In this document: one piece after another, positions 10,580-23,318 of the stretch
How positions within the stretch are numbered: position 1 is the stretch's first letter
Layout: every line of letters begins with the position of its first letter
Source: Bombus terrestris
Lineage: Eukaryota; Arthropoda; Insecta; Hymenoptera; Apidae
DNA: 64,000 nt
Direction: 5' to 3'
Assembly: GCF_910591885.1 (NCBI RefSeq)
Contig: NC_063275.1
Span: forward strand, 5,320,501-5,384,500
Translations under genes and position numbers: made by a program
Notes under the pieces: generated by a model
Databases searched by the model: none
Told to the model about the DNA's origin: nothing
The model's input: the letters and a program-made list of their open reading frames with translations, nothing else

Positions 10580-13500
10580 TTTTACACAAAGAGTAATAGT
10601 TCGACGAAGTACAGTGCAACGTGAGTACCAGTATCGCTGAGAAAACTTGGAAATAACCGGAACTAAATGTAAGGAAATATAAAGTATATGTATAACCAGG
10701 AAGTTGGAACTAATGAAAATATATGTTAGGAATTATATAGAATGTGTGTAGCATAAAATTGTAATCGTTGCTCGCTCCGCACGCTCGTAAAAAAATGGTC
10801 CAACCTCACAACCGATCCGGCTCGCTCGCAAATTTGAAGTAAATCGCCTCCATATCGAAGGACGAACGCAGGTGGGATTGGTTTTAGGTTAGGCTATAGT
10901 TTTTCGAGCGAGCGCAGCGAGCGAGCAATGCGTAAACGTGCGTCACAAACCAATTGATTAGCACGTAGGTACACAGAAATATTTGCACCTGCCCGAGGAG
11001 CCGGAAGCTTTTATCGAATTGCTCACTGAGCAAAGCTTACATGTTATCAATTGTTTTACACAAAGTGTAATAGTTCGACGAAGTACAGTGCAACGTGAGT
11101 ACCAGTATCGCTGAGAAAACTTGGAACTAGCCGGAACTAAATGTAAGGAAATATAAAGTATATGTATAACCAGGAAGTTGAAACTAACGAAAATATATGT
11201 TAGGAATTATATAGAATGTGTGTAGCATAAAATTGTAATCGTTGCTCGCTCCGCACGCTCGTAAAAAAATGGTCCAACCTCACAACCGATCCGGCTCGCT
11301 CGCAAATTTGAAGTAAATCGCCTCCATATCGAAGGACGAACGCAGGTGGGATTGGTTTTAGGTTAGGCTATAGTTTTTCGAGCGAGCGCAGCGAGCGAGC
11401 AATGGGTAAACGTGCGTCACAAACCAATTGATTGGCACGAAGGTACATAGAAATAATTGCACCTGCCCGAAGAGCCGGAAGCTTTTATCGAATTGCTCAC
11501 TGAGCAAAGTTTACATGTTATCAATAGTTTTACACAAAGAGTAATAGTTCGACGAAGTAAAGTGCAACGTGAGTACCAGTATCGCTGAGAAAACTTGGAA
11601 ATAACCGGAACTAAATGTAAGGAAATATAAAGTATATGTATAACCAGGAAGTTGAAACTAATGAAAATATATGTTAGGAACTATGAAGTATGTGTGTAGC
11701 TTGAAAATTGTAATCGTTGCTTGCTCGCAGCGTGCGCTCGTAAAAATCTAGTCCAACCTCACAACCGATGCGGCTCGCTCTCAAATTTGAAGTAAATCGC
11801 CTTCTTATCGAAGGTCGAACGCCAGTGGGATTGGTTTTATGTTAGGCTATAGTTTTTCGAGCGAGCGCAGCGAGCGAGCAATGCCTAAACGTGCGTCTCA
11901 ATCCAATTCATTGGCACGTAGGCACATAGAAATAATTGCACCTGCCCGAAGAGCCGGAAGCTTTTATCGAATTGCTCACTGAGCAAAGTTTACATGTTAT
12001 CAATAGTTTTACACAAAGAGTAATAGTTCGACGAAGTACAGTGCAACGTGAGTACCAGTATCGCTGAGAAAACTTGGAAATAACCGGAACTAAATGTAAG
12101 GAAATATAAAGTATATGTATAACCAGGAAGTTGGAACTAATGAAAATATATGTTAGGAATTATATAGAATGTGTGTAGCATAAAATTGTAATCGTTGCTC
12201 GCTCCGCACGCTCGTAAAAAAATGGTCCAACCTCACAACCGATCCGGCTCGCTCGCAAATTTGAAGTAAATCGCCTCCATATCGAAGGACGAACGCAGGT
12301 GGGATTGGTTTTAGGTTAGGCTATAGTTTTTCGAGCGAGCGCAGCGAGCGAGCAATGCGTAAACGTGCGTCACAAACCAATTGATTAGCACGTAGGTACA
12401 CAGAAATATTTGCACCTGCCCGAGGAGCCGGAAGCTTTTATCGAATTGCTCACTGAGCAAAGTTTACATGTTATCAATTGTTTTACACAAAGTGTAATAG
12501 TTCGACGAAGTACAGTGCAACGTGAGTACCAGTATCGCTGAGAAAACTTGGAACTAGCCGGAACTAAATGTAAGGAAATATAAAGTATATGTATAACCAG
12601 GAAGTTGAAACTAATGAAAATATATGTTAGGAATTATATAGAATGTGTGTAGCATAAAATTGTAATCGTTGCTCGCTCCGCACGCTCGTAAAAAAATGGT
12701 CCAACCTCACAACCGATCCGGCTCGCTCGCAAATTTGAAGTAAATCGCCTCCATATCGAAGGACGAACGCAGGTGGGATTGGTTTTAGGTTAGGCTATAG
12801 TTTTTCGAGCGAGCGCAGCGAGCGAGCAATGGGTAAACGTGCGTCACAAACCAATTGATTGGCACGAAGGTACATAGAAATAATTGCACCTGCCCGAAGA
12901 GCCGGAAGCTTTTATCGAATTGCTCACTGAGCAAAGTTTAAATGTTATCAATAGTTTTACACAAAGAGTAATAGTTCGACGAAGTACAGTGCAACGTGAG
13001 TACCAGTATCGCTGAGAAAACTTGGAAATAACCGGAACTATATGTAAGGAAATATAAAGTATATGTATAACCAGGAAGTTGAAACTAATGAAAATATATG
13101 TTAGGAACTATGAAGTATGTGTGTAGCATGAAAATTGTAATCGTTGCTTGCTCGCAGCGTGCGCTCGTAAAAATCTAGTCCAACCTCACAACCGATGCGG
13201 CTCGCTCTCAAATTTGAAGTAAATCGCCTTCTTATCGAAGGTCGAACGCCAGTGGGATTGGTTTTATGTTAGGCTATAGTTTTTCGAGCGAGCGCAGCGA
13301 GCGAGCAATGCCTAAACGTGCGTCTCAATCCAATTCATTGGCACGTAGGCACATAGAAATAATTGCACCTGCCCGAAGAGCCGGAAGCTTTTATCGAATT
13401 GCTCACTGAGCAAAGTTTACATGTTATCAATAGTTTTACACAAAGAGTAATAGTTCGACGAAGTACAGTGCAACGTGAGTACCAGTATCGCTGAGAAAAC

Positions 13501-15213
13501 TTGGAAATAACCGGAACTAAATGTAAGGAAATATAAAGTATATGTATAACCAGGAAGTTGAAACTAATGAAAATATATGTTAGGAATTATATAGAATGTG
13601 TGTAGCATAAAATTGTAATCGTTGCTCGCTCCGCACGCTCGTAAAAAAATGGTCCAACCTCACAACCGATCCGGCTCGCTCGCAAATTTGAAGTAAATCG
13701 CCTCCATATCGAAGGACGAACGCAGGTGGGATTGGTTTTAGGTTAGGCTATAGTTTTTCGAGCGAGCGCAGCGAGCGAGCAATGCGTAAACGTGCGTCAC
13801 AAACCAATTGATTGGCACGAAGGTACATAGAAATAATTGCACCTGCCCGAAGAGCCGGAAGCTTTTATCGAATTGCTCACTGAGCAAAGTTTACATGTTA
13901 TCAATAGTTTTACACAAAGAGTAATAGTTCGACGAAGTACAGTGCAACGTGAGTACCAGTATCGCTGAGAAAACTTGGAAATAACCGGAACTAAATGTAA
14001 GGAAATATAAAGTATATGTATAACCAGGAAGTTGAAACTAATGAAAATATATGTTAGGAATTATATAGAATGTGTGTAGCATAAAATTGTAATCGTTGCT
14101 CGCTCCGCACGCTCGTAAAAAAATGGTCCAACCTCACAACCGATCCGGCTCGCTCGCAAATTTGAAGTAAATCGCCTCCATATCGAAGGACGAACGCAGG
14201 TGGGATTGGTTTTAGGTTAGCCTATAGTTTTTCGAGCGAGCGCAGCGAGCGAGCAATGCGTAAACGTGCGTCACAAACCAATTGATTGGCACGTAGGCAC
14301 ATAGAAATAATTGCACCTGCCCGAAGAGCCGGAAGCTTTTATCGAATTGCTCACTGAGCAAAGTTTACATGTTATCAATAGTTTTACACAAAGAGTAATA
14401 GTTCGACGAAGTACAGTGCAACGTGAGTACCAGTATCGCTGAGAAAACTTGGAAATAACCGGAACTAAATGTAAGGAAATATAAAGTATATGTATAACCA
14501 GGAAGTTGAAACTAATGAAAATATATGTTAGGAACTATGAAGTATGTGTGTAGCATGAAAATTGTAATCGTTGCTTGCTCGCAGCGTGCGCTCGTAAAAA
14601 TCTAGTCCAACCTCACAACCGATGCGGCTCGCTCTCAAATTTGAAGTAAATCGCCTTCTTATCGAAGGTCGAACGCCAGTGGGATTGGTTTTATGTTAGG
14701 CTTTAGTTTCTCGAGCGAGCGCAGCGAGCGAGCAATGCCTAAACGTGCGTCTCAATCCAATTCATTGGCACGTAGGCACATAGAAATAATTGCACCTGCC
14801 CGAAGAGCCGGAAGCTTTTATCGAATTGCTCACTGAGCAAAGTTTACATGTTATCAATAGTTTTACACAGAGAGTAATAGTTCGACGAAGTACAGTGCAA
14901 CGTGAGTACCAGTATCGCTGAGAAAACTTGGAAATAACCGGAACTAAATGTAAGGAAATATAAAGTATATGTATAACCAGGAAGTTGAAACTAATGAAAA
15001 TATATGTTAGGAATTATATAGAATGTGTGTAGCATAAAATTGTAATCGTTGCTCGCTCCGCACGCTCGTAAAAAAATGGTCCAACCTCACAACCGATCCG
15101 GCTCGCTCGCAAATTTGAAGTAAATCGCCTCCATATCGAAGGACGAACGCAGGTGGGATTGGTTTTAGGTTAGGCTATAGTTTTTCGAGCGAGCGCAGCG
15201 AGCGAGCAATGCG
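10580..15213 (+). repeat. Block copied 7,130 bp downstream (right copy)
   Basis: Partner of about 3450-8083. Differences seen against the left copy include ACTAACGAAAAT near 11185, ACTATATGTAAGG near 13038, CGTAGGCAC for CGAAGGTAC near 14292, and TTTCTCGAG for TTTTTCGAG near 14708. The preceding boundary lies in the invariant middle of the monomer at 10459, where an H3 head replaces the H1 head of the left copy. Confidence 0.82.
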
Positions 15214-18089
15214 TAAACGTGCGTCACAAACCAATTGATTGGCACGAAGGTACATAGAAATAATTGCACCTGCCCGAAGAGCCGGAAGCTTTTATCGAAT
15301 TGCTCACTGAGCAAAGTTTACATGTTATCAATAGTTTTACACAAAGAGTAATAGTTCGACGAAGTACAGTGCAACGTGAGTACCAGTATCGCTGAGAAAA
15401 CTTGGAAATAACCGGAACTAAATGTAAGGAAATATAAAGTATATGTATAACCAGGAAGTTGAAACTAATGAAAATATATGTTAGGAATTATATAGAATGT
15501 GTGTAGCATAAAATTGTAATCGTTGCTCGCTCCGCACGCTCGTAAAAAAATGGTCCAACCTCACAACCGATCCGGCTCGCTCGCAAATTTGAAGTAAATC
15601 GCCTCCATATCGAAGGACGAACGCAGGTGGGATTGGTTTTAGGTTAGCCTATAGTTTTTCGAGCGAGCGCAGCGAGCGAGCAATGCGTAAACGTGCGTCA
15701 CAAACCAATTGATTGGCACGAAGGTACATAGAAATAATTGCACCTGCCCGAAGAGCCGGAAGCTTTTATCGAATTGCTCACTGAGCAAAGTTTACATGTT
15801 ATCAATAGTTTTACACAAAGAGTAATAGTTCGACGAAGTACAGTGCAACGTGAGTACCAGTATCACTGAGAAAACTTGGAAATAACCGGAACTAAATGTA
15901 AGGAAATATAAAGTATATGTATAACCAGGAAGTTGAAACTAATGAAAATATATGTTAGGAACTATGAAGTATGTGTGTAGCATGAAAATTGTAATCGTTG
16001 CTTGCTCGCAGCGTGCGCTCGTAAAAATCTAGTCCAACCTCACAACCGATGCGGCTCGCTCTCAAATTTGAAGTAAATCGCCTTCTTATCGAAGGTCGAA
16101 CGCCAGTGGGATTGGTTTTATGTTAGGCTTTAGTTTCTCGAGCGAGCGCAGCGAGCGAGCAATGCCTAAACGTGCGTCTCAATCCAATTCATTGGCACGT
16201 AGGCACATAGAAATAATTGCACCTGCCCGAAGAGCCGGAAGCTTTTATCGAATTGCTCACTGAGCAAAGTTTACATGTTATCAATAGTTTTACACAGAGA
16301 GTAATAGTTCGACGAAGTACAGTGCAACGTGAGTACCAGTATCGCTGAGAAAACTTGGAAATAACCGGAACTAAATGTAAGGAAATATAAAGTATATGTA
16401 TAACCAGGAAGTTGAAACTAATGAAAATATATGTTAGGAATTATATAGAATGTGTGTAGCATAAAATTGTAATCGTTGCTCGCTCCGCACGCTCGTAAAA
16501 AAATGGTCCAACCTCACAACCGATCCGGCTCGCTCGCAAATTTGAAGTAAATCGCCTCCATATCGAAGGACGAACGCAGGTGGGATTGGTTTTAGGTTAG
16601 GCTATAGTTTTTCGAGCGAGCGCAGCGAGCGAGCAATGCGTAAACGTGCGTCACAAACCAATTGATTGGCACGTAGGTACATAGAAATAATTGCACCTGC
16701 CCGAAGAGCCGGAAGCTTTTATCGAATTGCTCACTGAGCAAAGTTTACATGTTATCAATAGTTTTACACAAAGAGTAATAGTTCGACGAAGTACAGTGCA
16801 ACGTGAGTACCAGTATCGCTGAGAAAACTTGGAAATAACCGGAACTAAATGTAAGGAAATATAAAGTATATGTATAACCAGGAAGTTGAAACTAATGAAA
16901 ATATATGTTAGGAATTATATAGAATGTGTGTAGCATAAAATTGTAATCGTTGCTCGCTCCGCACGCTCGTAAAAAAATGGTCCAACCTCACAACCGATCC
17001 GGCTCGCTCGCAAATTTGAAGTAAATCGCCTCCATATCGAAGGACGAACGCAGGTGGGATTGGTTTTAGGTTAGCCTATAGTTTTTCGAGCGAGCGCAGC
17101 GAGCGAGCAATGCGTAAACGTGCGTCACAAACCAATTGAATGGCACGAAGGTACATAGAAATAATTGCACCTGCCCGAAGAGCCGGAAGCTTTTATCGAA
17201 TTGCTCACTGAGCAAAGTTTACATGTTATCAATAGTTTTACACAAAGAGTAATAGTTCGACGAAGTACAGTGCAACGTGAGTACCAGTATCGCTGAGAAA
17301 ACTTGGAAATAACCGGAACTAAATGTAAGGAAATATAAAGTATATGTATAACCAGGAAGTTGAAACTAATGAAAATATATGTTAGGAATTATATAGAATG
17401 TGTGTAGCATAAAATTGTAATCGTTGCTCGCTCCGCACGCTCGTAAAAAAATGGTCCAACCTCACAACCGATCCGGCTCGCTCGCAAATTTGAAGTAAAT
17501 CGCCTCCATATCGAAGGACGAACGCAGGTGGGATTGGTTTTAGGTTAGGCTATAGTTTTTCGAGCGAGCGCAGCGAGCGAGCAATGCGTAAACGTGCGTC
17601 ACAAACCAATTGATTGGCACGAAGGTACATAGAAATAATTGCACCTGCCCGAAGAGCCGGAAGCTTTTATCGAATTGCTCACTGAGCAAAGTTTACATGT
17701 TATCAATAGTTTTACACAAAGAGTAATAGTTCGACGAAGTACAGTGCAACGTGAGTACCAGTATCGCTGAGAAAACTTGGAAATAACCGGAACTAAATGT
17801 AAGGAAATATAAAGTATATGTATAACCAGGAAGTTGAAACTAATGAAAATATATGTTAGGAATTATATAGAATGTGTGTAGCATAAAATTGTAATCGTTG
17901 CTCGCTCCGCACGCTCGTAAAAAAATGGTCCAACCTCACAACCGATCCGGCTCGCTCGCAAATTTGAAGTAAATCGCCTCCATATCGAAGGACGAACGCA
18001 GGTGGGATTGGTTTTAGGTTAGGCTATAGTTTTTCGAGCGAGCGCAGCGAGCGAGCAATGCGTAAACGTGCGTCACAAACCAATTGATT
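15214..18089 (+). repeat. A-rich stretch between higher-order blocks
   Basis: The monomers here run H3-A, H3-B, H1-A, then three H3-A before the B monomer at 18063. The order resembles 20443-23291, but that region has one more A monomer between its B monomers (five instead of four). This is the footprint expected from a crossover one monomer out of register. Nothing other than satellite monomers is present. Confidence 0.75.
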
Positions 18090-21000
18090 GGCACGAAGGT
18101 ACATAGAAATAATTGCACCTGCCCGAAGAGCCGGAAGCTTTTATCGAATTGCTCACTGAGCAAAGTTTACATGTTATCAATAGTTTTACACAAAGAGTAA
18201 TAGTTCGACGAAGTACAGTGCAACGTGAGTACCAGTATCACTGAGAAAACTTGGAAATAACCGGAACTAAATGTAAGGAAATATAAAGTATATGTATAAC
18301 CAGGAAGTTGAAACTAATGAAAATATATGTTAGGAACTATGAAGTATGTGTGTAGCATGAAAATTGTAATCGTTGCTTGCTCGCAGCGCGCGCTCGTAAA
18401 AATCTAGTCCAACCTCACAACCGATGCGGCTCGCTCTCAAATTTGAAGTAAATCGCCTTCTTATCGAAGGTCGAACGCCAGTGGGATTGGTTTTATGTTA
18501 GGCTTTAGTTTTTCGAGCGAGCGCAGCGAGCGAGCAATGCCTAAACGTGCGTCTCAATCCAATTCATTGGCACGTAGGCACATAGAAATAATTGCACCTG
18601 CCCGAAGAGCCGGAAGCTTTTATCGAATTGCTCACTGAGCAAAGTTTACATGTTATCAATAGTTTTACACAGAGAGTAATAGTTCGACGAAGTACAGTGC
18701 AACGTGAGTACCAGTATCGCTGAGAAAACTTGGAAATAACCGGAACTAAATGTAAGGAAATATAAAGTATATGTATAACCAGGAAGTTGAAACTAATGAA
18801 AATATATGTTAGGAATTATATAGAATGTGTGTAGCATAAAATTGTAATCGTCGCTCGCTGCGCTCGCTCGTAAAAAAATGGTCCAACCTCACAACCGATC
18901 CGGCTCGCTCGCAAATTTGAAGTAAATCGCCTCCATATCGAAGGACGAACGCAGGTGGGATTGGTTTTAGGTTAGGCTATAGTTTTTCGAGCGAGCGCAG
19001 CGAGCGAGCAATGCGTAAACGTGCGTCACAAACCAATTGATTGGCACGAAGGTACATAGAAATATTTGCACCAGCCCGAGGAGCCGGAAGCTTTTATCGA
19101 ATTGCCCACTGAGCAAAGTTTACATGTTATCAATAGTTTTACACAAAGAGTAATAGTTCGACGAAGTGCAGTGCAACGTGAGTACCAATATCGCTGAGAA
19201 AACTTGGAAATAACAGGAAATATATGTAAGGAAATATAAAGTATATGTATGACCAGGAAGTTGAATCTAATGATAATATATGTTAGGAATTACAAAGAAT
19301 GTGTGTAGCATGAAAATTGTAATCGTTGCTTGCTCGCAGCGTGCGCTCGTAAAAATCTAGTCCAACCTCACAACCGATGCGGCTCGCTCTCAAATTTGAA
19401 GTAAATCGCCTTCTTATCGAAGGTCGAACGCCAGTGGGATTGGTTTTATGTTAGGCTATAGTTTTTCGAGCGAGCGCAGCGAGCGAGCAATGCCTAAACG
19501 TGCGTCTCAATCCAATTCATTGGCACGTAGGCACATAGAAATAATTGCACCTGCCCGAAGAGCCGGAAGCTTTTATCGAATTGCTCACTGAGCAAAGTTT
19601 ACATGTTATCAATAGTTTTACACAAAGAGTAATAGTTCGACGAAGTACAGTGCAACGTGAGTACCAGTATCGCTGAGAAAACTTGGAAATAACCGGAACT
19701 AAATGTAAGGAAATATAAAGTATATGTATAACCAGGAAGTTGAAACTAATGAAAATATATGTTAGGAATTATATAGAATGTGTGTAGCATAAAATTGTAA
19801 TCGTTGCTCGCTCCGCACGCTCGTAAAAAAATGGTCCAACCTCACAACCGATCCGGCTCGCTCGCAAATTTGAAGTAAATCGCCTCCATATCGAAATACG
19901 AACGCAGGTGGGATTGGTTTTAGGTTAGGCTATAGTTTTTCGAGCGAGCGCAGCGAGCGAGCAATGCGTAAACGTGCGTCACAAACCAATTGATTGGCAC
20001 GAAGGTACATAGAAATAATTGCACCTGCCCGAAGAGCCGGAAGCTTTTATCGAATTGCTCACTGAGCAAAGTTTACATGTTATCAATAGTTTTACACAAA
20101 GAGTAATAGTTCGACGAAGTACAGTGCAACGTGAGTACCAGTATCGCTGAGAAAACTTGGAAATAACCGGAACTAAATGTAAGGAAATATAAAGTATATG
20201 TATAACCAGGAAGTTGAAACTAATGAAAATATATGTTAGGAATTATATAGAATGTGTGTAGCATAAAATTGTAATCGTTGCTCGCTCCGCACGCTCGTAA
20301 AAAAATGGTCCAACCTCACAACCGATCCGGCTCGCTCGCAAATTTGAAGTAAATCGCATCCATATCGAAGGACGAACGCAGGTGGGATTGGTTTTAGGTT
20401 AGCCTATATTTTTTCGAGCGAGCGCAGCGAGCGAGCAATGCGTAAACGTGCGTCACAAACCAATTGATTGGCACGAAGGTACATAGAAATAATTGCACCT
20501 GCCCGAAGAGCCGGAAGCTTTTATCGAATTGCTCACTGAGCAAAGTTTACATGTTATCAATAGTTTTACACAAAGAGTAATAGTTCGACGAAGTACAGTG
20601 CAACGTGAGTACCAGTATCGCTGAGAAAACTTGGAAATAACCGGAACTAAATGTAAGGAAATATAAAGTATATGTATAACCAGGAAGTTGAAACTAATGA
20701 AAATATATGTTAGGAACTATGAAGTATGTGTGTAGCATGAAAATTGTAATCGTTGCTTGCTCGCAGCGTGCGCTCGTAAAAATCTAGTCCAACCTCACAA
20801 CCGATGCGGCTCGCTCTCAAATTTGAAGTAAATCGCCTTCTTATCGAAGGTCGAACGCCAGTGGGATTGGTTTTATGTTAGGCTTTAGTTTCTCGAGCGA
20901 GCGCAGCGAGCGAGCAATGCCTAAACGTGCGTCTCAATCCAATTCATTGGCACGTAGGCACATAGAAATAATTGCACCTGCCCGAAGAGCCGGAAGCTTT

Positions 21001-23318
21001 TATCGAATTGCTCACTGAGCAAAGTTTACATGTTATCAATAGTTTTACACAGAGAGTAATAGTTCGACGAAGTACAGTGCAACGTGAGTACCAGTATCGC
21101 TGAGAAAACTTGGAAATAACCGGAACTAAATGTAAGGAAATATAAAGTATATGTATAACCAGGAAGTTGAAACTAATGAAAATATATGTTAGGAATTATA
21201 TAGAATGTGTGTAGCATAAAATTGTAATCGTTGCTCGCTCCGCACGCTCGTAAAAAAATGGTCCAACCTCACAACCGATCCGGCTCGCTCGCAAATTTGA
21301 AGTAAATCGCCTCCATATCGAAGGACGAACGCAGGTGGGATTGGTTTTAGGTTAGGCTATAGTTTTTCGAGCGAGCGCAGCGAGCGAGCAATGCGTAAAC
21401 GTGCGTCACAAACCAATTGATTGGCACGAAGGTACATAGAAATAATTGCACCTGCCCGAAGAGCCGGAAGCTTTTATCGAATTGCTCACTGAGCAAAGTT
21501 TACATGTTATCAATAGTTTTACACAAAGAGTAATAGTTCGACGAAGTACAGTGCAACGTGAGTACCAGTATCGCTGAGAAAACTTGGAAATAACCGGAAC
21601 TAAATGTAAGGAAATATAAAGTATATGTATAACCAGGAAGTTGAAACTAATGAAAATATATGTTAGGAATTATATAGAATGTGTGTAGCATAAAATTGTA
21701 ATCGTTGCTCGCTCCGCACGCTCGTAAAAAAATGGTCCAACCTCACAACCGATCCGGCTCGCTCGCAAATTTGAAGTAAATCGCCTCCATATCGAAGGAC
21801 GAACGCAGGTGGGATTGGTTTTAGGTTAGCCTATAGTTTTTCGAGCGAGCGCAGCGAGCGAGCAATGCGTAAACGTGCGTCACAAACCAATTGAATGGCA
21901 CGAAGGTACATAGAAATAATTGCACCTGCCCGAAGAGCCGGAAGCTTTTATCGAATTGCTCACTGAGCAAAGTTTACATGTTATCAATAGTTTTACACAA
22001 AGAGTAATAGTTCGACGAAGTACAGTGCAACGTGAGTACCAGTATCGCTGAGAAAACTTGGAAATAACCGGAACTAAATGTAAGGAAATATAAAGTATAT
22101 GTATAACCAGGAAGTTGAAACTAATGAAAATATATGTTAGGAATTATATAGAATGTGTGTAGCATAAAATTGTAATCGTTGCTCGCTCCGCACGCTCGTA
22201 AAAAAATGGTCCAACCTCACAACCGATCCGGCTCGCTCGCAAATTTGAAGTAAATCGCCTCCATATCGAAGGACGAACGCAGGTGGGATTGGTTTTAGGT
22301 TAGGCTATAGTTTTTCGAGCGAGCGCAGCGAGCGAGCAATGCGTAAACGTGCGTCACAAACCAATTGATTGGCACGAAGGTACATAGAAATAATTGCACC
22401 TGCCCGAAGAGCCGGAAGCTTTTATCGAATTGCTCACTGAGCAAAGTTTACATGTTATCAATAGTTTTACACAAAGAGTAATAGTTCGACGAAGTACAGT
22501 GCAACGTGAGTACCAGTATCGCTGAGAAAACTTGGAAATAACCGGAACTAAATGTAAGCAAATATAAAGTATATGTATAACCAGGAAGTTGAAACTAATG
22601 AAAATATATGTTAGGAATTATATAGAATGTGTGTAGCATAAAATTGTAATCGTTGCTCGCTCCGCACGCTCGTAAAAAAATGGTCCAACCTCACAACCGA
22701 TCCGGCTCGCTCGCAAATTTGAAGTAAATCGCCTCCATATCGAAGGACGAACGCAGGTGGGATTGGTTTTAGGTTAGGCTATAGTTTTTCGAGCGAGCGC
22801 AGCGAGCGAGCAATGCGTAAACGTGCGTCACAAACCAATTGATTGGCACGAAGGTACATAGAAATAATTGCACCTGCCCGAAGAGCCGGAAGCTTTTATC
22901 GAATTGCTCACTGAGCAAAGTTTACATGTTATCAATAGTTTTACACAAAGAGTAATAGTTCGACGAAGTACAGTGCAACGTGAGTACCAGTATCGCTGAG
23001 AAAACTTGGAAATAACCGGAACTAAATGTAAGGAAATATAAAGTATATGTATAACCAGGAAGTTGAAACTAATGAAAATATATGTTAGGAATTATATAGA
23101 ATGTGTGTAGCATAAAATTGTAATCGTTGCTCGCTCCGCACGCTCGTAAAAAAATGGTCCAACCTCACAACCGATCCGGCTCGCTCGCAAATTTGAAGTA
23201 AATCGCATCCATATCGAAGGACGAACGCAGGTGGGATTGGTTTTAGGTTAGCCTATAGTTTTTCGAGCGAGCGCAGCGAGCGAGCAATGCGTAAACGTGC
23301 GTCACAAACCAATTGAAT
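18090..23318 (+). repeat. 11-monomer higher-order repeat, 5,229 bp, copy 1
   Basis: B monomers at 18063, 23292 and 28521 share the private words TATCACTGAG and GCAGCGCGCGCTCG and lie exactly 5,229 bp apart. Between them the order is B, H1-A, H4 with B tail, H1-A, H3-A, H3-B, H1-A, then four A. Copy 1 differs from copy 2 at a few sites: the three-base cluster at 18854-18866, CGAAATACG near 19894, GCATCC near 20357, TATATTTTTT near 20405, CTTTAG near 20883 and GTAAGCAAAT near 22556. Confidence 0.86.
18851..19007. repeat. Near-perfect fold-back arms in monomer 18542
   Basis: In this monomer only, the left arm reads TCGCTCGCTGCGCTCGCTCG (18851-18870), the exact reverse complement of the 20 bases at 18988-19007. 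The A run after the left arm also faces the T run before the right arm, with one extra base between. Compared with the standard A tail the left arm carries three substitutions within about 13 bases, all three improving pairing. The spacer is 117 bp. Confidence 0.88.
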
